Shown: positions 1 through 7,043, counted from the first letter of the stretch. The stretch: DNA of 17,778 nt from Candidatus Dadabacteria bacterium (GCA_004356555.1 SMWY01000070.1:1-17778); one strand, 5' to 3'. Notes: a model not told the origin generated them from the letters alone. Made by a program: numbers and translations.

Positions 1-1
1 A

Positions 2-379
2 AAGGAACTGTTTAACACAATCCCTATTCATGAAGCACCTTTACTACCTAAAGAGATTTTAGGAAAGGACGCACTTTTAGAATTCGGAAAGGCTCTATAT
101 TCAGACAAGGACCCGACACAAATCTTTTATAAGGGTAAACCCTATGAAATCTTAAAAGAGGGAGGATCCTATAGTATGATTCTCAAGCTTCCCTTTGTTA
201 GCAAGGAAGAAGTAAAGCTCCATCAGGTGGGAAATGAGCTTACAATACAAATAGAGAACCAGAGAAGAAATATATTTTTGCCTAAATTCCTTGCGAAATT
301 AAATGTAGACAAGGCAAACTTGGAAAACGGGGTTCTCAAAGTAACTTTTAAAAAACCAAAAGACAGCTCCAAACATTAA
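2..379 (+). CDS. ArsA-family ATPase, C-terminal part with Hsp20-like tail (5' end outside window)
   Basis: An open frame enters the window and ends at TAA 377-379. The first ~58 codons, before the internal ATG at 176, read on without a stop and contain LFNTIPIHEAPLLPKEILG followed by a FYKGKPYEI segment. This matches the C-terminal part of ArsA/GET3-type ATPases, where the P-loop domain is followed by a small beta-rich domain (Pfam's ArsA Hsp20-like domain). The last ~67 residues alternate hydrophobic strands (ILKLPFV, ELTIQIENQRRNIFLP, GVLKVTFKKP) in the alpha-crystallin/Hsp20 manner. The catalytic part lies upstream of the window, so the nucleotide-binding motifs cannot be checked. The ATG at 176 is probably not the true start, because homology-like sequence continues upstream of it. 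In cells such proteins are soluble ATPases; whether this one handles arsenite or membrane-protein targeting cannot be told from the tail. Confidence 0.75.
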   Translation, partial: KELFNTIPIHEAPLLPKEILGKDALLEFGKALYSDKDPTQIFYKGKPYEILKEGGSYSMILKLPFVSKEEVKLHQVGNELTIQIENQRRNIFLPKFLAKLNVDKANLENGVLKVTFKKPKDSSKH

Positions 380-414
380 AACGACCCCCTTATTTTGATT
401 TCAGCAAATTTATA

Positions 415-443
415 TTGTTTGAACTTCATATTCGTGATATAAC
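415..443 (+). promoter_or_regulatory. Candidate sigma70-type promoter of the IPTL-CTERM gene, flanked by an inverted repeat
   Basis: A TTGTTT -35 (415-420), a 17-base spacer and a TATAAC -10 (438-443; five of six consensus bases) lie upstream of the gene at 490. Transcription would start near 450, leaving a ~40-base leader with the ribosome binding site at 475-482. A 7-base inverted repeat, TTTGAAC (418-424) and GTTCAAA (446-452), brackets the -10 and could be an operator. Called by eye. Confidence 0.4.
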
Positions 444-489
444 GTGTTCAAATAAATTGTAGAGAAGTTACTTAAAGGAGGATGTTAAA

Positions 490-1039
490 ATGAAATATAC
501 ACGAGGTTTAATTAGTTTTATTGTCATTGCAATGGTTGTTGGAGTAGGCTTTTTTGTGCTTAGTACAGACCATGCGAGGGCTCAAGATCCCGATTGCTTA
601 TTAACAATCGAAAAAGTAGCTACTCCCGCGAATAACGTTGCGTTCCCTTTCTCAGTAACTGGAGATATCACCAGTGAATTTACATTAATGGTCCCGGGCA
701 ACACTACAACTGATATTGGATTAGAAACAGACCCCCCTGATGTAATAACTATTACGGAGGAACCTCCTGCTGGATGGGAGCTTGAGAGTATTGAGTGTAC
801 ACTAAGCCCCCCCCGGCTGTAATGATGGTGGACCAGTTCCTTGTCTAAATGTAACCATAGACGAAGCCACAAACAGTATCACAGCTGAGTGCTTAGATGA
901 TGATGAAGGCTCTTGTACTTTTACAAATGTTCTGATAGCTCGTAACGTGCCGACTCTTTCTCAGTGGGGTCTTATATCATTGATAGTTCTTTTGGGAATA
1001 GTTGGATTTATTTTTTATAGAAGAAGAGCCACAGCTTAA
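490..1039 (+). CDS. Secreted prealbumin/SpaA-like protein with IPTL-CTERM sorting signal, frameshifted at a poly-C tract
   Basis: A strong ribosome binding site (AAAGGAGG, 475-482) precedes ATG 490. Residues 1-32 form a signal peptide: basic start, long hydrophobic core, and an ARA|QD cleavage site. The mature part (CLLTIEKVATPANNVAFPF ... ITEEPPAGWELESIEC) matches the prealbumin-like/SpaA fold repeated in bacterial surface proteins. As read, the frame stops at TAA 820-822 after 110 codons, directly behind eight Cs (807-814). With seven Cs it continues from GGC 815 to TAA 1037-1039, giving ~182 residues. That second part carries the rest of the domain (EGSCTFTN) and a typical C-terminal signal: VPTLSQWG, a hydrophobic helix and an RRRATA tail. 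This is the IPTL-CTERM type, known to be paired with exosortase XrtH. Neither half makes sense alone. The extra base is either a sequencing error, a phase-variable state, or a +1 slip site. Confidence 0.85.
807..814 (+). repeat. Homopolymeric C8 tract inside the IPTL-CTERM gene
   Basis: Eight consecutive Cs lie at codons ~107-109 of the gene starting at 490. The tract is one base longer than the length that would join both halves of the reading frame. Poly-C/poly-G runs of this length are known slipped-strand sites in surface-protein genes and also a common place for sequencing indels. The sequence alone cannot separate the two. Confidence 0.85.
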
Positions 1040-1068
1040 AACATAAAAACATTTCAATTTAAAACTTA

Positions 1069-1112
1069 AAAAGGGGAGCTTAGGGAGATTATCTCCCTTT
1101 CGGCTCCCTTTT
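1069..1112 (+). terminator. Rho-independent-type terminator after the IPTL-CTERM gene, possibly bidirectional
   Basis: Thirty bases after the stop at 1039, AAAAGGGGAGC (1069-1079) pairs with GCTCCCTTTT (1103-1112) with one bulged G. An inner stem, AGGGAGAT (1082-1089) with ATCTCCCT (1091-1098), stacks inside it. The A-run on one side and T-run on the other suit termination in both directions. Confidence 0.65.
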
Positions 1113-1360
1113 GTGCACGCAGGGCGTGCTCCCACACTATTTCTAAAAACCTCCCAAGCTGAATCGAAGCTCCGGGCTCTCACCATACCTCAGAAGTAAC
1201 TTAGAAATAATCAGCTGGCGGACACTGTCGCCGGATAGCATCCGCAGGCAAACGAATTCTACGTACCTTTATTGCCAAATTGAAACTGTACAAAATTATC
1301 CTATCCTGCGAAGCATTTTAGAAATCGTAGCCACTTAGAGATGGGGCTTAAACGAAAGAC
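1113..1360. other. Gene-free, structured intergenic stretch
   Basis: No convincing gene lies between the terminator and the promoter of the next gene. The part at 1113-1260 is richer in G+C than its surroundings and full of short inverted repeats: GCACGC/GCGTGC (1115-1129), ATTTCTAA/TTAGAAAT (1139-1146 and 1201-1208), GGCGGAC/GTCGCC and GGAT/ATCC (near 1215-1245). A minus-strand open frame crosses it (1186-977), but it also runs through the terminator and the IPTL-CTERM gene and looks fortuitous. The stretch could be an intergenic repeat unit or a small RNA; nothing decides this. Confidence 0.4.
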
Positions 1361-1395
1361 TTTACATTCTATTCTAAGAAGTACATTATTATAAT
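1361..1395 (+). promoter_or_regulatory. Candidate promoter of the PAP2-like gene
   Basis: TTTACA (1361-1366) is followed after 17 bases by CATTAT (1384-1389), and a perfect TATAAT lies at 1390-1395, though that box has only a poor -35 at the right distance. Either way transcription would start near 1397-1402, leaving a ~70-base leader that contains the palindrome at 1423-1454. Confidence 0.4.
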
Positions 1396-1422
1396 TGAAT
1401 ATTGCTTCTAGGAAATGGCGTA

Positions 1423-1454
1423 GTTATGATTGGGAATACGTTTCCCAACATAAC
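1423..1454. promoter_or_regulatory. Near-perfect 13-bp palindrome/hairpin in the leader of the PAP2-like gene
   Basis: GTTATG (1423-1428), one unpaired A, and TTGGGAA (1430-1436) pair exactly with TTCCCAA (1442-1448) and CATAAC (1449-1454) around a 5-base loop. No T-run follows, so it is not a standard terminator. It ends 19 bases before the ATG at 1474, just ahead of the weak AGGT ribosome binding site (1462-1465). It could be an operator or an RNA hairpin affecting translation. Confidence 0.6.
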
Positions 1455-1473
1455 TCAAATCAGGTAATTCAAG

Positions 1474-2112
1474 ATGGAAATAAATAAAAGTTATTACTCA
1501 AGACTCACAGAAACAGTAATAATTTCTCCCGAATGGAAAGACAGATGGGCCCGACTGATCTCCGCTGCCTTCAGCCCGCTCACGATAGCTATAGCCGCAG
1601 TTGCAATTGCGGGATACGCCATTAATGACGAATCCGTGCTTATGTGGATTGCCTTGTATATAGCACTCACTATAATACCACCTGCACTTTATATTATGTA
1701 TTTGGTTCGCAAGGGAATCGTAACGGATTTTCACCTAAACGTAAGGCGAGAACGTACCAAGCCCTTTTTAATTATGGCAATAAACTCCGCTGCGGTTTTT
1801 TTAATAATGTTACTTGCAGGAGCGCCAAAACTAATATTAATTGTTATAGCAGCCGCTGCAATACAGCTACTATGCATGCTTCTTATAACTCTTAGGTGGA
1901 AAATTAGTGGTCATTGCACCGCTGCTACAGGACTTGTAGTTCTTGCACTGGCTCTTTTTGGTGAAAAACTGCTCCCCCTGATACTAATTATCCCACTTAT
2001 AGCATGGTCCCGAATTCGTCTCAGCCGACACACTTTTACTCAAACTGTTGCCGGTATTTTTCTAGGCGCTGTAACCATTACGGCACTTTTATATGTTACC
2101 AATTATATTTAA
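1474..2112 (+). CDS. PAP2-like integral membrane protein (phosphatase PAP2 superfamily), with an atypical active site
   Basis: A 212-residue, very hydrophobic protein with about six or seven membrane segments (roughly residues 34-50, 56-77, 98-116, 119-140, 149-163, 166-178 and 192-209). Three motifs recall the type-2 phosphatidic acid phosphatase signature: RRERTKP (91-97) for C1, ISGH (144-147) for C2, and SRIRLSRH (179-186) for C3. The two histidines (147, 186) and the SR-x5-H spacing are kept. The C1 lysine is not at its usual place, and the Asp expected four residues after the C3 histidine is Gln190. Family members remove phosphate from lipid or isoprenoid phosphates at the membrane, but activity here is uncertain. 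ATG 1474 follows a weak AGGT site at 1462-1465. The gene stands alone and converges with the glycosyltransferase at 2178. Confidence 0.65.
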   Translation: MEINKSYYSRLTETVIISPEWKDRWARLISAAFSPLTIAIAAVAIAGYAINDESVLMWIALYIALTIIPPALYIMYLVRKGIVTDFHLNVRRERTKPFLIMAINSAAVFLIMLLAGAPKLILIVIAAAAIQLLCMLLITLRWKISGHCTAATGLVVLALALFGEKLLPLILIIPLIAWSRIRLSRHTFTQTVAGIFLGAVTITALLYVTNYI

Positions 2113-2177
2113 TCAAATAAGCATTAATAGACAGGGAAATATTGATATAGTTCCAAGAATAGGATCTGATCAAAAAT

Positions 2178-3182
2178 TTAACCTTGATCGTCAGCATTAA
2201 ACTGAAAATCAAGAATACGGTCCACGATTTCAGGAAGATTGTTTTGATAGTTCGCCTGATAGAGATATGAAGAATTAATCCAATCACTAAGACTATTCGT
2301 AAAATCCCCCCCAATTTCGTTTATTACGGCAATCCCTAATCCTTTAAGGGCCTCTGCATTACACTCTTGCTCATACTGATACTTCATAGGAATTACCATA
2401 AGCTTTTTCCCTAAATATAGGGTCTCCGCAGGTGTTTCAAAACCGGCATTGCAGAGCAAACCTTCACAGCTTGAGAGGCTTTTAATAAATCTACTATTTT
2501 CTACCTGATACACTGTCACATTATTTTCAGTAAACGGATCGCCCTTATAGTGTTTTGAAAATATCTCCCATGGAACATCAATTTTCTTCAAAATCTCAGT
2601 TATGTAACTCTCGTCATACGAAGGTAAATACACAGTATAGTGCCCACTGTTTTTTACATCCGTATTCCTTATTCCTTCTCTGATGATCGGGGTATAAATG
2701 AAATTGTCGTATTCTTTGAAATGAAGTCCTATCAGGTTTGACCCCGGTGCATACCATTCCATAACGAATTGTTGTAAACGGTTTTTATGATTCGGCCGCG
2801 GAATTTTGGAAGATAGAAATGAGGCCTGGTGTGAAATGCAGACATATGGCTTTCTTCTAATCTTAGAAGCCCATGCGGTTATTGGTTCAAAATCACTTAT
2901 TACAAGATCGTATTTATCTACAGGCAGACTATATATGTCTGAAAATAGCTTACGTGGACTTGCGCACCTAATCGATTTCCAGTAATCAATCCCCCCTCTT
3001 TTCCCGAACATAAACCCCAAACCGTCCAACTCATACTTAATGTCAATTTCCATATTAATTTCATGGTGCATACCGCTAACAAGCACATCGACTTCTGCCT
3101 TTTTTACAAGGTATTTAAGCAGCTCCCTGGAACGAGTTATATGACCGTTTCCGGTACCCTGAATACCGAATAGTATCTTCAT
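2178..3182 (-). CDS. GT-B fold glycosyltransferase, MJ1255-like family
   Basis: The N-terminus MKILFGIQGTGNGHITRS has the glycine-rich first loop of GT-B glycosyltransferases and matches the conserved family typified by MJ1255. A DLVISDFEPITAW strand-loop (about residues 92-104) is the usual acceptor-side core. The C-terminal half carries NAGFETPAE (245-253) and QECNA (272-276), the counterpart of the nucleotide-sugar motif of MurG/UGT-type enzymes. It probably transfers a sugar to a lipid or surface glycan; donor and acceptor are unknown. A GTG two codons upstream (3188) is also in frame, but ATG 3182 is preferred because AAGG lies five bases before it and the family motif starts right there. 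No signal peptide or membrane segment is seen. It stands alone and converges with the PAP2-like gene. Confidence 0.75.
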   Translation of the reverse strand: MKILFGIQGTGNGHITRSRELLKYLVKKAEVDVLVSGMHHEINMEIDIKYELDGLGFMFGKRGGIDYWKSIRCASPRKLFSDIYSLPVDKYDLVISDFEPITAWASKIRRKPYVCISHQASFLSSKIPRPNHKNRLQQFVMEWYAPGSNLIGLHFKEYDNFIYTPIIREGIRNTDVKNSGHYTVYLPSYDESYITEILKKIDVPWEIFSKHYKGDPFTENNVTVYQVENSRFIKSLSSCEGLLCNAGFETPAETLYLGKKLMVIPMKYQYEQECNAEALKGLGIAVINEIGGDFTNSLSDWINSSYLYQANYQNNLPEIVDRILDFQFNADDQG

Positions 3183-3188
3183 ATTCAC

Positions 3189-3491
3189 CTTAATTCGTGA
3201 AGCTCCACACCGTTATTGCCAATGGTGATACAACCCGCGCCACATCATTTTGGTCAAAACGGCTTGAATTGTAATTATTGACATCCTCACTAAAAATTGC
3301 CGTTGGCTTTATCCGTGGGCATAAAAAATGTACCTGATTCATATTTCTAAAACATAGTTAACTCGAAATCTTTATACAGGACAGGATACAGGTAGCGGAG
3401 ACATATTACATGTTTACCGGATAGAGAAGACAGTAACATCAAAACCCGATCCAATATTATTATTTATTGCGAGCGCCATAAACACGTAGAA
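3189..3491. other. Intergenic stretch with no firm gene
   Basis: About 0.3 kb separates the RNA methyltransferase gene from the glycosyltransferase gene downstream of it on the same strand. No clear terminator was found. A 50-codon minus-strand frame (3342 to 3190) ends seven bases before the glycosyltransferase ATG but has no ribosome binding site and no recognisable content. A weak minus-strand promoter-like pair (TTGACC, then TTGTAT after 18 bases) lies inside it. Confidence 0.4.
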
Positions 3492-4745
3492 TTACTTACA
3501 TAGCAATGCAATTGATTCAATATGGAAGGTTTGGGGGAACATATCAAACGGGCGCACTTTGACAACTTTATAACCCAGCTCCGAAAACTTTTTTAAATCC
3601 CTTGCAAGTGTAGCGGGATCACAAGATACATAAATCACTTTTGTAGGGGATAATTCGACGAGCCCCTCTATAATTTCCTTTGCGCCTTCTCTTGGGGGAT
3701 CCAGGACAATCAAATCGAATTTCTCTTCATCTTTGTTTAGCACTTCAATTGCATGTTCTGAGGCAGCATTTTGAAAAACTAGGTTATTTACAGAATTTGC
3801 CTGGGCGCTTTTTCTTGCGAGTTTGACCGAATTATTACTTATCTCTACAGCAAGGACCTCGCTTGCCCCGCGAGCAAGAGGAATTGAAAAGTTGCCGATA
3901 CCAGAATATAAATCAAGCACTGTCTGTTCCTGGGTTAATTCAGCCCAATCGAGCACAGTTTTAATCATTAACTCGTTAATTTCACTATTAACCTGAGTAA
4001 AGATAGAGGGTGTAGTCAGAAATTTGTTGCCGAGAATACTAAATTCAAAACCGGTTTCACCGCTTCCGTTTATAGATACATTCTCCGTTTCCTGATGTCT
4101 CCTAAGGTGCTTAAGTAGTGTTTTTAGTAGATCCCCTCTTCTACTATGTCTAGGGACTAAAGTTATCTGAGACTTAAACCCATTTGAAGAAATATGTATT
4201 TTTTCAAGTGGGTAATAAGGGTCACCGAGTGAGGTCAGCACCTCGGATATGCGCTTAATTGTCTTGTCAACGATATCCGTTGAAATAGGGCAGGAATCTA
4301 TTGCAACCTTTCTATTGCTTCCCTTTTGGTTATAACCTACGTGCCATTTGCCTTTGTAAAACCAGGTTGAAAGAGTGACCTTGTTTCTAAACCCAAACTC
4401 TTTTGGTGATGGTACGATAGGTTCTATTGCCACATCGTAGAGACCGCCTAGTCTGCCAAGTGTCTCTTTTAGAATATATTCTTTTTCTCTAAGCTGTGCT
4501 GGATAATTTAAATTTTGCAGCTGACACCCGCCGCATAAATCAAATACAGGGCAAGGTGTCTCAATCCGGTCAGGAGATGGCTTAATAATCTCTGCTATTA
4601 CAGCCTCTGCATAATTTCCCTTATCCTTTATGATATTGATTTCCAAGACGTCTTTGGGCAGCCCCCCTCTTACAAAAAAAACCTTCCCGTCCTTTTTTGC
4701 AATACCCGCTCCACCAAAAGCTATTCTCTCTATTTCTATCTGCAA
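3492..4745 (-). CDS. RlmD/TrmA-family RNA (uracil-C5-)-methyltransferase
   Basis: A 417-residue protein with the full family layout. An N-terminal TRAM domain (residues ~1-55, ending AEAVIAEII) precedes three cysteines, C65, C71 and C74 (CPVFDLCGGC), and a fourth at C152, which together ligate a [4Fe-4S] cluster in RumA/RlmD. The SAM-binding motif is LDLYSGIGNFS (278-288). The catalytic nucleophile is C375 in VSCDPATLARD, and the general base is E410 in FPQTFHIES. The enzyme methylates C5 of a uridine in rRNA or tRNA using SAM; position U1939 of 23S rRNA is the commonest target for Fe-S members, but the exact target cannot be read off. The start is TTG 4745, chosen because the TRAM domain begins at once. 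It lies 15 bases after the queA stop, so the two are very likely co-transcribed. Confidence 0.88.
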   Translation of the reverse strand: MQIEIERIAFGGAGIAKKDGKVFFVRGGLPKDVLEINIIKDKGNYAEAVIAEIIKPSPDRIETPCPVFDLCGGCQLQNLNYPAQLREKEYILKETLGRLGGLYDVAIEPIVPSPKEFGFRNKVTLSTWFYKGKWHVGYNQKGSNRKVAIDSCPISTDIVDKTIKRISEVLTSLGDPYYPLEKIHISSNGFKSQITLVPRHSRRGDLLKTLLKHLRRHQETENVSINGSGETGFEFSILGNKFLTTPSIFTQVNSEINELMIKTVLDWAELTQEQTVLDLYSGIGNFSIPLARGASEVLAVEISNNSVKLARKSAQANSVNNLVFQNAASEHAIEVLNKDEEKFDLIVLDPPREGAKEIIEGLVELSPTKVIYVSCDPATLARDLKKFSELGYKVVKVRPFDMFPQTFHIESIALLCK

Positions 4746-4760
4746 GTTTTTATCCCGTAA

Positions 4761-5768
4761 TTAGTTAATGAACATTGCATCGCCGTAGCTAAGGAAGCGG
4801 TAGTTTTTTTCCCTAGCTTCGTTATATGCTTTAAATATATACTCACGTTTCGAAAAAGCTGATACTAACATCAGCAGTGTTGAGCGTGGGAGGTGAAAAT
4901 TGGTAATTAACGCATCAACGGCTTTGAATTCATAACCGGGAACAATAAAAAGATCCGTTCGTCCTGACTGAGGAATTACTTCCTCATTTTCATTTACCGA
5001 GGATTCAAGTGTTCTTACCACAGTCGTACCAACTGCAATCACTCTTCTCCCTTCAGTTTTAGCTTTATTAACTGCTGAAGCTGTACTCTCTGGCACATAT
5101 ATGTACTCCTCATGCATTTTGTGATCTTTTATATTTTCTACTTTTACAGGTTGAAAAGTACCAATACCAACGTGAAGAGTAACATATTCTATCTCCACCC
5201 CCCGGGATTTAATTTCATTCAAGAGTTTATGGGTAAAATGAAGCCCGGCAGTAGGTGCGGCAATCGCCCCCTCGTTATTTGCATATACTGTCTGATACGA
5301 AATTTTATCAGCTTCGTTGGGTTCTCGTTTAATGTATGGAGGAAGCGGCATCCTGCCATAAAGTTCTAAGTAGTTTTTGAGATTACCTTCAAATATGATA
5401 GACCAATCATTCTTTTCGCTTAAATGCAACTTCCCTTTAAATCCATCCTCAAAAAGAACTTCGAGATTGTCTTTGGGGGTTTTAACCATACATTTCCAAT
5501 TTGTATCGTTGAGTTTCTCGACCAAAAGAATTTCAATCTCTTTGCCGGATTTTTTTTTGCCGAACAGCCTAGCGGGAATAACCTTTGTGTTATTTAGAAC
5601 CAGTAAGTCCCCAGGGTTAAGCAACCCTGGAAGTTCATAAAAATTCTTGTGACGTATCCCGCCGTCCTTCTTATTTAGATGAAGCAATTTAGAGTTTTGT
5701 CTATGAGCTACTGGGTGGTACGCAATTCGTTCCTCCGGTAAGTGGTAATCAAAATCTGATGATTTCAT
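4761..5768 (-). CDS. queA: S-adenosylmethionine:tRNA ribosyltransferase-isomerase
   Basis: A 335-residue protein with family hallmarks throughout: SDFDYHLPEERIA at the start, LNPGDLLVLNNTKVIPARL (residues ~51-69), GRMPLPPYI, GAIAAPTAGLHFT, HVGIGTFQPV and LITNFHLPRSTLLMLVSAF. QueA moves the ribosyl part of SAM onto preQ1 at the tRNA wobble base, giving epoxyqueuosine and releasing adenine and methionine. An in-frame GTG at 5783, overlapping the argG stop codon by one base, would add five residues. ATG 5768 is preferred because family proteins begin at this MKxSDFDY position; the GTG remains possible, with translational coupling to argG. Neither start has a strong ribosome binding site. No other queuosine gene is in the window. 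Confidence 0.93.
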   Translation of the reverse strand: MKSSDFDYHLPEERIAYHPVAHRQNSKLLHLNKKDGGIRHKNFYELPGLLNPGDLLVLNNTKVIPARLFGKKKSGKEIEILLVEKLNDTNWKCMVKTPKDNLEVLFEDGFKGKLHLSEKNDWSIIFEGNLKNYLELYGRMPLPPYIKREPNEADKISYQTVYANNEGAIAAPTAGLHFTHKLLNEIKSRGVEIEYVTLHVGIGTFQPVKVENIKDHKMHEEYIYVPESTASAVNKAKTEGRRVIAVGTTVVRTLESSVNENEEVIPQSGRTDLFIVPGYEFKAVDALITNFHLPRSTLLMLVSAFSKREYIFKAYNEAREKNYRFLSYGDAMFIN

Positions 5769-5782
5769 GGAGGTCCGGAGCA

Positions 5783-6988
5783 CTATCCTTTTTTATCTAA
5801 ACGCTTTTGAACAGACAGTCTCAAGGCGTTAAGCTTAATAAATCCAGTAGCGTCGGCCTGATTATATATGCTGTCTTCTTCAAAAGTTGCAAGGTCTTGC
5901 TGATACAGGGAATATGGGGAGCGCCTTCCGGCAATTATTAAATTACCCTTATATATTTTCAACTTTACCCCACCGGTTACATTCTTCTGGGATTCTTCCA
6001 CAGCTGCCCATAACATATCCATCTCAGGAGAATACCAAAAACCATAGTAAATGAGTTCAGAGATTTTTGGGATGAGGGAATCGCGTAAATGCATGACTTC
6101 CCTATCCATTGTTATTGATTCAAGAGCCCTGTGTGCCACGTGTAATATTGTGCCGCCAGGGGTTTCATAAACGCCTCTTGACTTCATCCCTACAAACCTG
6201 TTTTCAACTAAATCAACCCTCCCGACACCATTAGCGCCACCAATTTTATTAAGCGCATCTAATAATTCAGAGGGTTTTAATTTTTTGCCGTCAATTTTAG
6301 TTGGAACACCTTTTTCAAAATCAATCTCAATGTACTGAGGTTCATCTGGGGCGCTCTCAGGAGAAACGGTCATTTCAAACATATTCTCAGGAGGCTCAGA
6401 CCATGGGTCCTCTAAGATTCCTCCTTCGTAACTGATATGAAGAAGATTTCTGTCGCAGCTATAGGGTTTTTCCAGCGTCACAGGTACAGGAATACCATTT
6501 TCCTTCGCATAATCGATAAGTGCTGTTCTTGAGTTGAGATCCCATTCACGCCATGGAGCTATAACCTTAATATCAGGATTAAGAGCATAGTATGTAAGTT
6601 CAAATCTGACTTGATCGTTTCCCTTGCCGGTCGATCCATGCGAAACTGCAAAAGCGTTTTCTTCTTGAGCAATCTCAATCTGCCTCTTGGCAATAAGAGG
6701 ACGCGCAAGAGACGTTCCCAACAAATATGCCCCCTCATAGATTGCGTTTGCTTTAATTGCCGGAAAAACAAAGTCTGAAACAAACTCCTCTGTTAAGTCT
6801 TCTATATATACCTTGCTTGCACCGGTTTTTATTGCCTTTTCCCTTACTTCGTCTAAATCCTCTCCCTGACCTACGTCTGCAACGTATGCTATTATTTCAG
6901 CGTCATATTTTTCTGCTAGCCATTTCAGGATTACCGAAGTATCCAGCCCGCCCGAGTAAGCCAGTACAATCTTATTTTTTTTGCTCAT
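5783..6988 (-). CDS. argG: Argininosuccinate synthase
   Basis: A full-length 401-residue protein. The N-terminal ATP pyrophosphatase P-loop reads AYSGGLDTSV (residues 10-19). Typical segments follow: GTSLARPLIAKRQIEIA, HGSTGKGNDQVRFE, IAPWREWDL and GGANGVGRVDLVENRFVGMK. It joins citrulline and aspartate with ATP to form argininosuccinate, the penultimate step of arginine synthesis, in the cytoplasm. ATG 6988 follows a GGGAGG site ending 11 bases upstream, slightly far. Its stop (TAG 5785-5783) overlaps the possible GTG start of queA. The leader carries a 7-bp hairpin (7017-7043). No argH lies next to it; another arginine gene, argC, is about 10 kb away on the other strand. Function is certain from the motifs. 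Confidence 0.97.
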   Translation of the reverse strand: MSKKNKIVLAYSGGLDTSVILKWLAEKYDAEIIAYVADVGQGEDLDEVREKAIKTGASKVYIEDLTEEFVSDFVFPAIKANAIYEGAYLLGTSLARPLIAKRQIEIAQEENAFAVSHGSTGKGNDQVRFELTYYALNPDIKVIAPWREWDLNSRTALIDYAKENGIPVPVTLEKPYSCDRNLLHISYEGGILEDPWSEPPENMFEMTVSPESAPDEPQYIEIDFEKGVPTKIDGKKLKPSELLDALNKIGGANGVGRVDLVENRFVGMKSRGVYETPGGTILHVAHRALESITMDREVMHLRDSLIPKISELIYYGFWYSPEMDMLWAAVEESQKNVTGGVKLKIYKGNLIIAGRRSPYSLYQQDLATFEEDSIYNQADATGFIKLNALRLSVQKRLDKKG

Positions 6989-7016
6989 TTAACACAATTC
7001 CTCCCGAATTCCAAGA

Positions 7017-7043
7017 GCTAACCACATTAACAGTGAGGTTAGC
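7017..7043 (-). promoter_or_regulatory. Hairpin in the argG leader
   Basis: GCTAACC (7017-7023) and GGTTAGC (7037-7043) are exact inverted repeats around a 13-base loop, 28 bases before the argG ATG and just outside its ribosome binding site. No T-run follows on the minus strand, so it is not an intrinsic terminator. It does not resemble an ArgR box. It may be an operator or a leader RNA structure. Confidence 0.35.

Noticed and set aside
176..379. Stand-alone 67-residue Hsp20-like protein starting at ATG 176
   Set aside because: The frame is open upstream to the window edge and the upstream residues match ArsA-family sequence, so this ATG is internal.
822..830. Reinitiation at ATG 822 (overlapping the TAA) as a way to translate the second half of the IPTL-CTERM gene
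   Set aside because: That ATG is in the third frame, not the frame of the downstream half.
977..1186. Minus-strand 69-codon open frame
   Set aside because: It runs antisense through the end of the IPTL-CTERM gene and the terminator, has no ribosome binding site, and its sequence is explained by the hairpins.
1113..1260. tRNA gene in the structured intergenic stretch
   Set aside because: No acceptor-stem pairing with a T-loop GTTCRA and anticodon arm could be assembled on either strand.
3360..3410. Short direct repeats ACAGGACAGGATACAGG
   Set aside because: Too short and too few to be called a repeat array; no CRISPR-like spacing.
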